Below, in pieces: positions 22,226 through 30,643 of a DNA stretch of 32,691 nucleotides (positions within the stretch are counted from its first letter, which is position 1; each line of letters starts with the position of its first letter). The stretch lies in the NCBI GenBank assembly GCA_903873975.1, contig CAIQQN010000329.1, forward strand, positions 1 through 32,691. The letters run 5' to 3'. This DNA is from an uncultured Anaerolineales bacterium (GTDB lineage: Bacteria > Chloroflexota > Anaerolineae > Anaerolineales > Villigracilaceae). The notes beneath the pieces were generated by a model that saw only the letters and a program-made list of their open reading frames with translations, was not told the DNA's origin and searched no databases. The position numbers were made by a program, and so were the translations under genes.

Positions 22226-24161
22226 TAACTTGTCCAACCTCCTTCCCATTAATCCTTACCTGTGTCTGTCGCTCCATATCCAGAATCACGCGTGCCACTT
22301 CCTCAATCGCAACTCGCTGTTTACGATACAAGTCCGCTTCGGACATTGCCAGGCGGGTAGCGACTTCACGTACCTTACGACCCTCAACGAACTTCATTTC
22401 AAGGATATTAAATAAGATCCATTCCCCGGTAAAACGCCGATCTCCCTCTGGGCGGACATTGTCCATCGCTTGGCGTAGGATGGACCGTAAAGCGTTGGCA
22501 GGATTGTCGTTGTGCTCATCCAGGGCCTGCTGGACAATTTGAAGGTTTAGTAGCGGGTTTTGGGTCAATTTCGGACCGCCCCAGTAATGAGTCAGGGCAT
22601 CCCTCACCCATTCCGCCATATCTGATTCGGGAGGCAAAGCCTCCTCTAACAGACTGGCCTTGCTATCGTAACGACCGACAGCACGTAGGCGCTGGAACAT
22701 ATCCACTTGTGGACGAAGGTCTTCCAAAGAGCGAAAAACGCTCTTCTGCAAACGACGGTCCTGCAAAGCCAAAGACGCCCTTTGGATAAGAAGTTTAAGG
22801 GCTTGGCGCTGTTCTTTAAGAATGGCCTGTTCTGGGCTACGGACCGCCCCCAGTAAACCGAGCAGAGCTGGCTCGCTTTCTACTGTCTCTGGCGGTTGGT
22901 GGAGCGGGAATAGCCAATAATCGCCCCAGATATATTCGTCGCCATTACCATTCCCCTCATGGGTGACTACCTGTAAAGCTTCCGTAAGTTTAGACTCTTT
23001 AATAAGCGGTAAATTCCTAGTAGATACAACCAACGAGAGTTCCCCTCCATCCAACGCCGCGACAAACGCTGCTGGTGACTGTAAATGATCGCGCACAGCG
23101 GCTAGAACCGCTTCCAGGAATTGACGCAAATCATTTTGCGTTATCAGTCGTTCTTCCAAGTTTTGCAGCAGAACCAGATCGGCGCGGTCGCGTCCAAAAA
23201 AGATGAAACGTTCCCAAAGCGGAGCAGCCAACGTTATAGTATGTTCCATCAATAATACAGTCGTTACCATGGCGGTGGGTACCGCACCGGAATAAATTGT
23301 CCCAAATAATTCACCCGCACGTCGAACGATGGTCATCACGCCTAGTGCAACTGAGGCGGTCACAGGTCCGCGCATGATCCATTTAAATAATCGGCTTTTG
23401 ACTACCCGATCTGGCCAAGAAACGCCGTAGAAAGCCACCGCATAAGCCATGAGGATTATCAACCCACTCACCAGCAAATTGCTAACCAGCGCCATTCCCC
23501 AGAAAATATATGGGTGACTTTCAGCAAGTATCGATCCATAAAGAAGATATGGGAACGACCCAAGTGCTGGAGCAGTAGCTCCTGCCAGCAAGTAAATCAT
23601 ACGGCGACGACCCGAACGGGTTAACGTGTGGCGATAAGCGCGCCTAAAATTGACCCACGCCAGGATCATTGTCACAGCATAATAAGTCGTAAAGATTTCT
23701 GTCCAAATGGTACGTTGGAGGTGTGGCGCAGGCTGACCGGCCAATACCATCGGGCCAAGCAGATACCCAAATCCCAACAACAACAGGAATATCGTCGAAA
23801 TAAAGTACATCGCCCTTACAACAATGCGCCTGCGCCCACGTGAAGGGCGGCCGGTTGTAACTAGAATAGCATCGGACAAATGGAAATAAGCAGGGGGTAA
23901 AAAAATAATACCTAACCATTCCAAGCGAAGGAATAGAGCGATCATGTCAGGTGAAGCAGCTGAACTCTCCATTGCCTCAGATGTAAAAACCACCACTACA
24001 CACAATAAGATGATAGCAAACGAACGTGCTACTCGGTCACGTAAATTGAAAGACAGCGCGTAAAGAAACAACGAAAAGGCCGTGATGGCGATCCCGGCTG
24101 TGAGAATATCATTGATCGTTCTTATCCCCACCAGCAAATCATGCAACCAACCGTTAAGCAT
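22215..24161 (-). CDS. 7TM membrane sensor with GAF-like region and C-terminal HTH
   Basis: This 648-aa protein begins with eight or so hydrophobic helices (about residues 15-330) resembling the HisKA_7TM N-terminal domain (LRLEWLGIIFLPPAYFHLSDA). A segment of about 150 residues that resembles a GAF domain follows (ERLITQNDLRQFLEAVLAAV through LALQDRRLQ). The C-terminal region of about 140 residues ends in a sigma-like helix-turn-helix (VEGRKVREVATRLAMSEADLYRKQ). No H-box or HATPase motif is present, so it is not a histidine kinase; it may be a membrane-tethered transcription factor. GGAAGG lies 5 nt before the ATG. It overlaps the S1 gene by 11 nt and follows the GNAT gene by 17 nt. Its signal and targets are unknown. 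Confidence 0.75.
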   Translation of the reverse strand: MLNGWLHDLLVGIRTINDILTAGIAITAFSLFLYALSFNLRDRVARSFAIILLCVVVVFTSEAMESSAASPDMIALFLRLEWLGIIFLPPAYFHLSDAILVTTGRPSRGRRRIVVRAMYFISTIFLLLLGFGYLLGPMVLAGQPAPHLQRTIWTEIFTTYYAVTMILAWVNFRRAYRHTLTRSGRRRMIYLLAGATAPALGSFPYLLYGSILAESHPYIFWGMALVSNLLVSGLIILMAYAVAFYGVSWPDRVVKSRLFKWIMRGPVTASVALGVMTIVRRAGELFGTIYSGAVPTAMVTTVLLMEHTITLAAPLWERFIFFGRDRADLVLLQNLEERLITQNDLRQFLEAVLAAVRDHLQSPAAFVAALDGGELSLVVSTRNLPLIKESKLTEALQVVTHEGNGNGDEYIWGDYWLFPLHQPPETVESEPALLGLLGAVRSPEQAILKEQRQALKLLIQRASLALQDRRLQKSVFRSLEDLRPQVDMFQRLRAVGRYDSKASLLEEALPPESDMAEWVRDALTHYWGGPKLTQNPLLNLQIVQQALDEHNDNPANALRSILRQAMDNVRPEGDRRFTGEWILFNILEMKFVEGRKVREVATRLAMSEADLYRKQRVAIEEVARVILDMERQTQVRINGKEVGQVNGA

Positions 24162-24178
24162 TCAGACCTTCCGTGCAA

Positions 24179-24718
24179 CTACCGAATGGAACGCCCAAAG
24201 AACAGCGTTATATCAAGTGTCTCGTAATACTGGTCATTATACCCGCAGAACTCGTAACCTAGTTTTTGTGCAAGTCGAATGGCTGGATTATTCTTCGATG
24301 ACATTTCGAGCAAAACGCGGCGATCTTTACGTTGCACCGCCCAAGAATGCGCTGCCAATACCAGTGCGCTTGCAACCCCCTGGCGGCGAAAACGGGTTGC
24401 AACCACCACATCCATCAACCAAGCAGTATGCGGGAAGATTGCATCATTCGCCCGAATATACCCAATGGCTTGCCCGCCAATGACGGCCACCAGCATCCCT
24501 GAACGGCGACTCCAGGATTCGGATAACGCATTTACCTGCCGCGGGTACAAGACTGATACAGTATGCGGTAAGCGTATCTCCCGAAAAATAGCACCAAATT
24601 GACCATCCTCATGATCTACATCCATTTGCCAAACGTATTCGGTATGGCATGAATGGTCAATCGCCATCAGAGCGGACAAATCGGTCGTAATTGCGGATCG
24701 TATCTGGATCTCGGGCAT
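24179..24718 (-). CDS. GNAT family N-acetyltransferase
   Basis: This 179-aa GNAT-fold protein has WLMDVVVATRFRRQGVASALVLAA, which contains the acetyl-CoA pyrophosphate-binding R-x-x-G-x-A (motif A), followed by VLLEMSSKNNPAIRLAQKLGYEFCGY (motif B). The spacing is typical of RimI-like enzymes. The substrate is unknown. GAGGTAACAA precedes the ATG. The stop of the upstream Ig-like gene lies inside this ribosome site, so the two are coupled. Confidence 0.88.
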   Translation of the reverse strand: MPEIQIRSAITTDLSALMAIDHSCHTEYVWQMDVDHEDGQFGAIFREIRLPHTVSVLYPRQVNALSESWSRRSGMLVAVIGGQAIGYIRANDAIFPHTAWLMDVVVATRFRRQGVASALVLAAHSWAVQRKDRRVLLEMSSKNNPAIRLAQKLGYEFCGYNDQYYETLDITLFFGRSIR

Positions 24719-24726
24719 TTGTTACC

Positions 24727-25407
24727 TCATGGGGCTGTGACTCGAACCGGAACGATGCAAGGCGGGAGCGCATTGCCTTGATTGTCTATAACAACCAGAC
24801 GCAGATAGTAATCGCCCGGGGAAATCTCACTGGTATCCCAACGTCCCAATTCAACATCCTGCTTCACCTCACGATTGGCTTGGATGGTGGACCATACATC
24901 TGTTCCCAATGGCGAGAACTCGTACTTATAAAATCCGAAGTTAGGAATATCAGCCGTTCCTACCAATATTACCTGGCCTTTGACTACCTCTCCTGGTTTG
25001 GGTGAAGTAATAATAATTTGCCCGGGGATACAACCGGATGTTTGAGCCGTTGGTGTGGGCTCAGGTGTTAAGACCTCTATTGTTGCCAACAACTCAGAGG
25101 GGATGGTATTTGTTGGTGTAATCAGCGGATTCATGGTCGGCGTGATGAGTAGGGAAAGTGCTGGTAAAGTAGTTGCCAGGAATACTGTTGACACCAATTC
25201 AGCAATAATCAGTAAGACAATTATGGTAAGGGCAGCGACTGCTTGCCTGGTATGTTGATGGGCTGTCTCACGTTCCAGACCATACAGAGATTCGTCCAAC
25301 TCTCGCCGGGCTCGCGCCAAACCGCGAATAGAAAATATTAGCCCTATGACAAGAAACAGGTATATCAGAATTTTGTAACTGTTAAAAAAAAGCAGAATAG
25401 ACGCCAT
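24727..25407 (-). CDS. membrane-anchored protein with Ig-like C-terminal domain
   Basis: This 226-aa protein has two helices (about residues 10-28 and 57-87), the second followed by a Thr/Pro-rich extracytoplasmic linker (LITPTMNPLITPTNTIPSE, then PEPTPTAQT). The C-terminal beta-sandwich-like domain of about 95 aa carries ITSPKPGEVVKGQVILVGTA, FGFYKYEFSPLG, and WDTSEISPGDYYLRLVVIDNQG. Such a domain occurs in many Chloroflexota exported proteins and resembles Ig-like or Big-type folds. Two Cys flank it (SGCIPG and PPCIVP) and may form a disulfide. The function is unknown, perhaps cell-surface adhesion or structure. It starts 8 nt after the phosphorylase gene. Confidence 0.8.
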   Translation of the reverse strand: MASILLFFNSYKILIYLFLVIGLIFSIRGLARARRELDESLYGLERETAHQHTRQAVAALTIIVLLIIAELVSTVFLATTLPALSLLITPTMNPLITPTNTIPSELLATIEVLTPEPTPTAQTSGCIPGQIIITSPKPGEVVKGQVILVGTADIPNFGFYKYEFSPLGTDVWSTIQANREVKQDVELGRWDTSEISPGDYYLRLVVIDNQGNALPPCIVPVRVTAP

Positions 25408-25415
25408 CCCACCAA

Positions 25416-26246
25416 CTAAAGTGAACGTAAAACGCCTTGTATAAGCATTTCCAACTTAGGAACAATCAAGTGGCCGGCATCGAGAACCTCCTCGTGTGAG
25501 GTAATGGTATTCCCATCCAGATTAGCCTTATTGCTTATTCCGGAGAACCCCAGCACCCGGGTCCCACCATGACGCGCCACAATCACTTCTGATACAGTGG
25601 ACATGCCAACCGCGTCTGCTCCGGCTATTCGTAAAAAACGCAGGTCTGCTGGAGACTCAAACGAAGGGCCGCTCAGCCCGACATATACTCCTTCGCGCAA
25701 TAGCAAATTGCCCTCTCTTGCAATCTTACGCGCCAAGTCGCATAACTGCCTGTCATAAGACTGACTCATATCGGGAAAGCGCGGCCCGAACTCATCCAGA
25801 TTCGGCCCTATCAACGGATTTAGGCCAGACATCCCGGTCAAGTTCAGGTTGTCTGTGATCAGCATCACATCGCCGGGAACAAAATCCGGTTGAATGGCTC
25901 CGGCAGCGTTGGTCACGATTAGAATTTCAATCCCCAGCCGCTGCATTACCCTTACCGGTAGAGTGACTTGCTGCATACTGTAACCTTCGTAATAGTGAAT
26001 ACGTCCCTGCATTGCCAGCACTACCTGGCTTTCCAACTCGCCGATTACAAGTTGCCCGACATGGCCAATCACAGTTGAAACAGGCCAATCCGGCAATTCA
26101 TGGTAAGGGATGACAGTTGCATTTTGAATCGCTTGTGCCAATCCGCCTAATCCAGTACCTAATATCAACCCAATGCGCGGCTTGTATTTAATTCTTGACT
26201 GAATACTCTGTGACACATGGGTAATGATTTCCAGCATGCTCTGCAT
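25416..26246 (-). CDS. purine nucleoside phosphorylase (class I, trimeric type)
   Basis: This 276-aa protein splits purine nucleosides with phosphate in salvage. Signatures are GLILGTGLGGLA (phosphate-binding Gly-rich loop), AMQGRIHYYEGYSMQQVTLPV, IVTNAAGAI, YVGLSGPSFESPADLRFL, DAVGMSTVSEVIVARHGG and FSGISNKA. The purine-site residues lie in FESP and SNKA, as in the trimeric PNP/MTAP family. It is most like PNP, but a related phosphorylase such as MTAP is possible. The ATG at 26246 was preferred to GTG at 26276 because CGGAGAGA lies directly upstream. It is the first gene of the long minus-strand run. Confidence 0.93.
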   Translation of the reverse strand: MQSMLEIITHVSQSIQSRIKYKPRIGLILGTGLGGLAQAIQNATVIPYHELPDWPVSTVIGHVGQLVIGELESQVVLAMQGRIHYYEGYSMQQVTLPVRVMQRLGIEILIVTNAAGAIQPDFVPGDVMLITDNLNLTGMSGLNPLIGPNLDEFGPRFPDMSQSYDRQLCDLARKIAREGNLLLREGVYVGLSGPSFESPADLRFLRIAGADAVGMSTVSEVIVARHGGTRVLGFSGISNKANLDGNTITSHEEVLDAGHLIVPKLEMLIQGVLRSL

Positions 26247-26351
26247 ACCATCTCTCCGAAGAACCAAAAGTTCCACTTGCCGCGAGAATTATAACTTAAC
26301 TAGCCAAAAGGATTGTAAGTTGAAGCAACTTAAGTCACGCTTTACGCGTTT

Positions 26352-26490
26352 TTATGGGTGAATCAAATCTAATAAATCAGCACAATAAAAGGTTTCTGGG
26401 AATCGTTGTGGTATGAAGTTTTCCTTTTTAACAAGGATTTTCTCAGGCCCAAAAACATCCCATTTATTGGATACACTTTTTCTTCTAAAC
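26352..26490 (-). pseudogene. C-terminal coding-like remnant beyond ltaE
   Basis: Directly downstream of the ltaE stop a minus-strand frame reads SNKWDVFGPEKILVKKENF then IPQRFPETFYCADLLDLIHP and a stop at 26352. Its composition is protein-like, but it has no start of its own; the frame runs back only into the ltaE end in another register. It is AT-rich, unlike ltaE. It may be the tail of a deleted gene. The family is not recognised. Confidence 0.3.
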
Positions 26491-27528
26491 TTACTGCACC
26501 ACATCGCCGAATGCCGTGATGGTTTTTTCAACCCCAGCATCATCAATCCAGTAATGCAACACGAGGCGGAAACTTCGCTGGCCTGTCACACCGGCTAGGA
26601 TGCCGTATCTCTTTAGTTTTTCAACAACTTCGCTGGTTTGCGACTTCACTTCCGGGGTCAGCGACAGAAAAACCATATTCGTCGCTGGAACTTCCGGGTC
26701 AAGAATGAGCCCCGGAACCTGCTTCAAGCCGTTGGCCAATTTCCTTGCCCGGGCATGATCCTCCGACAGCCGCCCGGTCATCGTCTCCAATGCGACAATC
26801 CCAGCCGCCGCCAGAATCCCAGCCTGGCGCATACCGCCGCCCAACATCTTCCGGAGGCGGTGTGCTTTACGGATATACTCCTTCGAGCCACACAAAACCG
26901 ACCCAACCGGTGCACACAACCCCTTGCTTAGACAGAAAGTAACCGAATCGACGGGTCCGGCTATTTCCTTTGCCTTAATCTCCTGTACAGCTGCAGCGTT
27001 GAATATCCGCGCCCCATCCAGATGGACAGACAACCCGCGCCCATGAGCAAATTCACTTACCCTGTTCATATATTCCGGCGTCTGATATGTTCCACCGCAG
27101 CGATTATGGGTATTTTCCAGGCAAATCAGCCGCGTGATGGGGTCATGCGGGTCGTCCGGGCGGATGGCTGCTTCTATATCCTCCAACCCCAGCGAGCCGT
27201 CGGGCTGGTTGGGCAATTGACATGAGTGGACGCCACCCAGCGCCGAAATCCCCCCTGCCTCGAACAAGAATGTATGGGCTTTATTGCCTACGATCGCCTC
27301 ATCGCCGCGCTGACAGTGAGCTAAAACCCCTGCTAGATTACCCATCGTCCCCGAAGCAACAAATAAGCCGGATGCTTTACCCATCATCTCGGCCGCCATT
27401 TCCTGCAGACGATTAACAGTTGGATCCTCACCATAAACATCGTCGCCAACTTCGGCATTCGCCATCGCCTCGCGCATGGCAGGCGTGGGTTTGGTAACAG
27501 TGTCGGAGCGGAGATCAACGAATTCCAT
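26491..27528 (-). CDS. ltaE: low-specificity L-threonine aldolase
   Basis: This 345-aa PLP enzyme cleaves L-threonine or allo-threonine to glycine and acetaldehyde. It has the fold type I layout of the family: DLRSDTVTKPTPAMREAM at the N-terminus, GDDVYGEDPTVNRL, FVASGTMGNLA, ENTHNRCGGT, HLDGARIFNAA (Asp for the PLP ring) and SVTFCLSKGLCAPVGS with the PLP-binding Lys at about residue 202. Length is typical. AGGAGTGATTT precedes the ATG. It lies 9 nt after rluD and is the last gene of the alr-lspA-rluD-ltaE operon. Confidence 0.95.
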   Translation of the reverse strand: MEFVDLRSDTVTKPTPAMREAMANAEVGDDVYGEDPTVNRLQEMAAEMMGKASGLFVASGTMGNLAGVLAHCQRGDEAIVGNKAHTFLFEAGGISALGGVHSCQLPNQPDGSLGLEDIEAAIRPDDPHDPITRLICLENTHNRCGGTYQTPEYMNRVSEFAHGRGLSVHLDGARIFNAAAVQEIKAKEIAGPVDSVTFCLSKGLCAPVGSVLCGSKEYIRKAHRLRKMLGGGMRQAGILAAAGIVALETMTGRLSEDHARARKLANGLKQVPGLILDPEVPATNMVFLSLTPEVKSQTSEVVEKLKRYGILAGVTGQRSFRLVLHYWIDDAGVEKTITAFGDVVQ

Positions 27529-27537
27529 AAATCACTC

Positions 27538-28461
27538 CTATTCTTGGCGTAAGTGCTCAAGCACAAACTGTAATTCTTGAGGTAGAGAAGCTTGAAATAT
27601 CCTGGTCTGCTTCTCGCCGGGAAGAACGATCTTTAGTTTGTATGCATGAAGGAAATGCCTGTTCAAATTTACCGTCGGCTTGCGTAATCCATATACCATA
27701 TCCGCCGCCACTGGACAGCCTAAGAACGCCATGTGGACGCGAATTTGGTGCGTACGTCCGGTCAGCGGATGGACTTCGAGTAAGGTATGGGCAGGGAAAC
27801 ATTCCAGTGTGCGGTATTCGCTGACGGCTTCACGGCCTTTATCCAGTGGAACAACCGCCATCAGTTTGCGGTGCGTGGTATTGCGTCCAATTGGGGCTTC
27901 TACGCGCCCAGAGAGTGTGGGCGGTCTGCCATCCACCAGCGTTAGGTATATTTTCTCGACTTTACGGGATTTGAACTGCTCCTGCAGCCAGTTGTGCGCC
28001 CGTTCATTCTTGGCAACCACTATTAGACCGGATGTGTCTTTATCCAGCCGGTGGACAATCCCCGGACGTTCCTCACCGCTTATACCTTCAAGTTCCGGGA
28101 TATATCCAAGCACAGCATGGACCAGCGTGCCCCTATTGTGTCCTGGAGAAGGGTGGACCACCATCCCGGCTGGTTTATTCACAACAACTAAATCCTGGTT
28201 CTCAAAGACGATATCGAGCGGGATATCTTCAGCTATCAATCCGCTTGGAATGGGTGGGGGGATCCGAACCTCAATCTGCTCGCCAGCCTCCAAATCCCGC
28301 CCTGGCTTTGTAATGGTCTCAATCCCCACTTTGACAAAGCCGTCTTTGATCAATCCCTGAATTCGTGAACGGGAAAACTCTGGTAGGCAGTTGGTCAGGA
28401 AAACATCCAGCCGCTTTCTGCCTTCTGTCTCCAAACGAAAGGTTTCGATCCGATCAACCAC
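27538..28461 (-). CDS. rluD: RluD-type pseudouridine synthase
   Basis: This protein of about 307 aa converts specific uridines of 23S rRNA to pseudouridine. An N-terminal S4 RNA-binding domain (RLDVFLTNCLPEFSRSRIQGLIKDGFVKV) is followed by the RluA/RluD catalytic domain with VVNKPAGMVVHPSPGH, HRLDKDTSGLIVVAK (catalytic Asp), and LTGRTHQIRVHMAFLGCP. The start is uncertain. GTG at 28461 has GAGG 6 nt upstream and overlaps lspA by 8 nt. ATG at 28476 or 28473 and GTG at 28488 are in-frame alternatives. Linkage of lspA with rluD is common in bacteria and supports the identification. Confidence 0.93.
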   Translation of the reverse strand: MVDRIETFRLETEGRKRLDVFLTNCLPEFSRSRIQGLIKDGFVKVGIETITKPGRDLEAGEQIEVRIPPPIPSGLIAEDIPLDIVFENQDLVVVNKPAGMVVHPSPGHNRGTLVHAVLGYIPELEGISGEERPGIVHRLDKDTSGLIVVAKNERAHNWLQEQFKSRKVEKIYLTLVDGRPPTLSGRVEAPIGRNTTHRKLMAVVPLDKGREAVSEYRTLECFPAHTLLEVHPLTGRTHQIRVHMAFLGCPVAADMVYGLRKPTVNLNRHFLHAYKLKIVLPGEKQTRIFQASLPQELQFVLEHLRQE

Positions 28462-29071
28462 TCTTTGCCTCATCATCGATCGGCTCACGCACCTTTTCTT
28501 TAAGAGAGGCGTTTATCGCAGAACTTTTCTTTTCAGCCCGCTCTTTGAGCCAGACCCCAAGCAGCAGCACCGCTACACCGACAGAAATGCTCGCATCAGC
28601 CACGTTGAAAATCGCAAAATTACCAACAGAGATGAAGTCGGTGACTTGGGCAAAGACCAACCGGTCAATCAGGTTGCCAGCAGCACCCGCGAACTGCATT
28701 GCCATGGCCACGCGCAGCCACCAATCATTCCGTTCCGTACGCGGAAAGTAGTAGAGAATCAACAGGATGACGATAATTGCCAAAATAGTGAAAACCAGAT
28801 TCCCGTTCTGGAATATGCCAAATGCTGCACCAGTGTTATGCCAGTGCCGAATACGTGCATAAGGCAGCAGCCACGCCAGTCCATCTGGAAGCCAATCGTT
28901 GCCCGGTGGAATTCTCGCCCGAACCAGGGCTTTTGTCCATTGGTCAAGGCCGATGATGACCGCGCCGATCAAAAATAGTATTAGATAATCAAAGCCGTGA
29001 TCTTTCAAAAAATTGTGCACAGAACCTAGGTTTAAGCGCTTCGCCCGAACGGGCGGCTGGGGAGATTCCAT
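28454..29071 (-). CDS. lspA: lipoprotein signal peptidase II
   Basis: This 205-aa inner-membrane aspartic protease cuts the signal peptide of diacylglyceryl-prolipoproteins. Four helices and the family motifs are visible: LDQWTKALV, HNTGAAFGIF, AGAAGNLIDRL, and VTDFISVGNFAIFNVADASISVG with the two catalytic Asp at about 145 and 159. An N-terminal extension of about 25 residues and a charged C-terminal tail make it longer than the usual 160-170 aa. The ATG overlaps the alr stop as TAATG. It works after Lgt, whose gene lies about 10 kb away in this window. Confidence 0.96.
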   Translation of the reverse strand: MESPQPPVRAKRLNLGSVHNFLKDHGFDYLILFLIGAVIIGLDQWTKALVRARIPPGNDWLPDGLAWLLPYARIRHWHNTGAAFGIFQNGNLVFTILAIIVILLILYYFPRTERNDWWLRVAMAMQFAGAAGNLIDRLVFAQVTDFISVGNFAIFNVADASISVGVAVLLLGVWLKERAEKKSSAINASLKEKVREPIDDEAKSG

Positions 29072-30225
29072 TATTCTTCATCCTCCGTGATATAAACGCG
29101 CGGAACGCGTGTGTTGATATTCGTTAAAATCTCGTACGGTATTGTACCAGCCCAATCGGCCAAATCCTGGGCTGTAATCGCCTCCCTGCCCGATTCGCCG
29201 AGGAGTGTCACATCATCGCCATTGAAGGCCGAATCGGTTTCGATGTTGACCATCATCTGGTCCATGCAGACATTCCCCACCTGCGGATATTTTTTTTCGT
29301 GAATAATCACCTTTGTCTTGTTCGACAGGCTGCGAAAATACCCATCCCCGTACCCGACCGGAAGTGTGACAATGCGTACCGGATGGTCAGACTGCCAGGA
29401 GGAGCCATAACTGACCGGATGCCCCGGCTTGACAACTTTGAAATACACCACGCGTGTCTTCCAGGCGAGTACCGGCAGGACCTGAACAGTACGCGCTGAT
29501 TCCGGAGAGGGATACACCCCATAGAGCATGATCCCTGGCCGCACCATGTCAAAATGGCTTTCCGGAATTTGTAAAATCGCGGCAGAGTTTGCCATGTGAC
29601 GCATGGGCATGGGCAGGCTGTGGTTCTCATAGAAACGCAGGACTTCGTTAAACCGTTCCAACTGAAGACGAGCATGGGTCAGATCGCCCGAGTCAGCGTT
29701 GGCAAAGTGGGAAAAGATCCCTTCCACTTCGACATTTACACACATCTGAGCAGTCTCTTGGATTGTATGCGCGCTATAATAATGTACCCCGATTCGTTCC
29801 ATTCCAGTATCAATTTTCAGATGGACTTTCGCCTTTAGTCCCATCTGCCCGGCAATCGTATCAATCTGTTCCAAGCGCTCCACCGAAGAAGCTGTCAGAG
29901 TCAGATTGTGCTGAAGGTATTGCGGAACCTGGTCTCCCCAGATGCCACCGAGAACGAGGATGGGGATAGTAACACCCAGTTCGCGCAGGAAAATTCCTTC
30001 CTCCAGAACAGCCACACCGATATAATCTGCCTGGGAGGAAAGGTGTTTTGCCACCTCAGCCAAACCGTGACCGTAGGCATTAGCCTTTACTACGATCATC
30101 ACTTTTGCCGGAGCAACGTGGGTGCGAATGGCCTGTAAATTCTGACTCAGCCGAGTAAAATTAACTTCGACCCAGGTGGCGCGTATATCGCCGTTGGTGG
30201 TATTAGCAGACTGATGAATTTGCAT
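29071..30225 (-). CDS. alr: alanine racemase
   Basis: This 384-aa PLP enzyme interconverts L- and D-alanine for peptidoglycan. It has VVKANAYGHGLAEVAKHL with the PLP Lys at about residue 47, LKIDTGMERIGV, FSHFANADSGD, RPGIMLYGVYPS, VSYGSSWQ with the catalytic Tyr at about 275, TLPVGYGDGYFRSL, and VCMDQMMVNI, all family signatures in order. It is the first gene of the alr-lspA-rluD-ltaE operon. There is no ribosome site before the ATG. Instead a TACAAT hexamer ends 7 nt upstream, which fits a leaderless transcript. Confidence 0.96.
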   Translation of the reverse strand: MQIHQSANTTNGDIRATWVEVNFTRLSQNLQAIRTHVAPAKVMIVVKANAYGHGLAEVAKHLSSQADYIGVAVLEEGIFLRELGVTIPILVLGGIWGDQVPQYLQHNLTLTASSVERLEQIDTIAGQMGLKAKVHLKIDTGMERIGVHYYSAHTIQETAQMCVNVEVEGIFSHFANADSGDLTHARLQLERFNEVLRFYENHSLPMPMRHMANSAAILQIPESHFDMVRPGIMLYGVYPSPESARTVQVLPVLAWKTRVVYFKVVKPGHPVSYGSSWQSDHPVRIVTLPVGYGDGYFRSLSNKTKVIIHEKKYPQVGNVCMDQMMVNIETDSAFNGDDVTLLGESGREAITAQDLADWAGTIPYEILTNINTRVPRVYITEDEE

Positions 30226-30605
30226 GGGAGCGATTGTACTGCTTCTTTTTAAAAATTGTGAATATATGATTTGCGAGTTTTATAAGGTAACCACTACTTT
30301 CGCCATTAAGCCCAGTTACAGATACCGAAAGCATGTGCCGGGGAAGAATAGCATATATGATGGCCAAATGCTAGGGAACTGACACGGAATAATGGTGGTT
30401 TGCGCCCGGTTTGTAAGATACAATTTTAAGGGTGGGCTTGCATTATACAATAGATAAGAACAAATATCACAGAGAGGCTTCAGGGATTCTCGTGAGAGAA
30501 GGAAAGATATGGGCGTGTCGCGCCAACTTCGCCCATTTAATATCCCCATATTTACTCCATTACCCCAGCGATTACCAACCCTGTACTAACCAATCTTACT
30601 GAATT
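30226..30605. other. intergenic region between alr and degV
   Basis: No gene is seen in this interval. The longest open frame (30316-30549, -) has no ribosome site and no domain. The interval holds the alr promoter at its left end, a minus-strand TATAAT (30447-30442) about 220 nt before alr, and two adjacent + strand hairpins: TTCTC-GTGA-GAGAA (30487-30500) and ATGGGCG/CGCCCAT (30509-30515, 30530-30536). Confidence 0.55.
30233..30238 (-). promoter_or_regulatory. -10 element of alr, leaderless spacing
   Basis: Minus-strand TACAAT (30238-30233) ends 7 nt before the alr ATG. The -35 position holds only a poor TCACAA. With no ribosome site before the ATG, the simplest reading is a leaderless mRNA. 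Confidence 0.5.
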
Positions 30606-30615
30606 GGAATATAAT
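30606..30615 (+). promoter_or_regulatory. GGAATATAAT promoter block of degV
   Basis: TATAAT (30610-30615) is preceded by GGAA, a variant of the GGAGTATAAT block. It lies 28 nt before the degV ATG. The -35 region is not recognisable. Confidence 0.65.
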
Positions 30616-30643
30616 TGTCAAAATTACAGAAAGCGAGACGAAC

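Noticed and set aside
22215-24161. Annotation as a sensor histidine kinase
   Set aside because: The N-terminal helices resemble that class, but no His-containing dimerisation motif or ATP-binding N/G boxes are present.
30316-30549. 77-codon minus-strand frame upstream of alr
   Set aside because: No ribosome site, no domain, irregular composition; it lies over two hairpins and promoter-like boxes.
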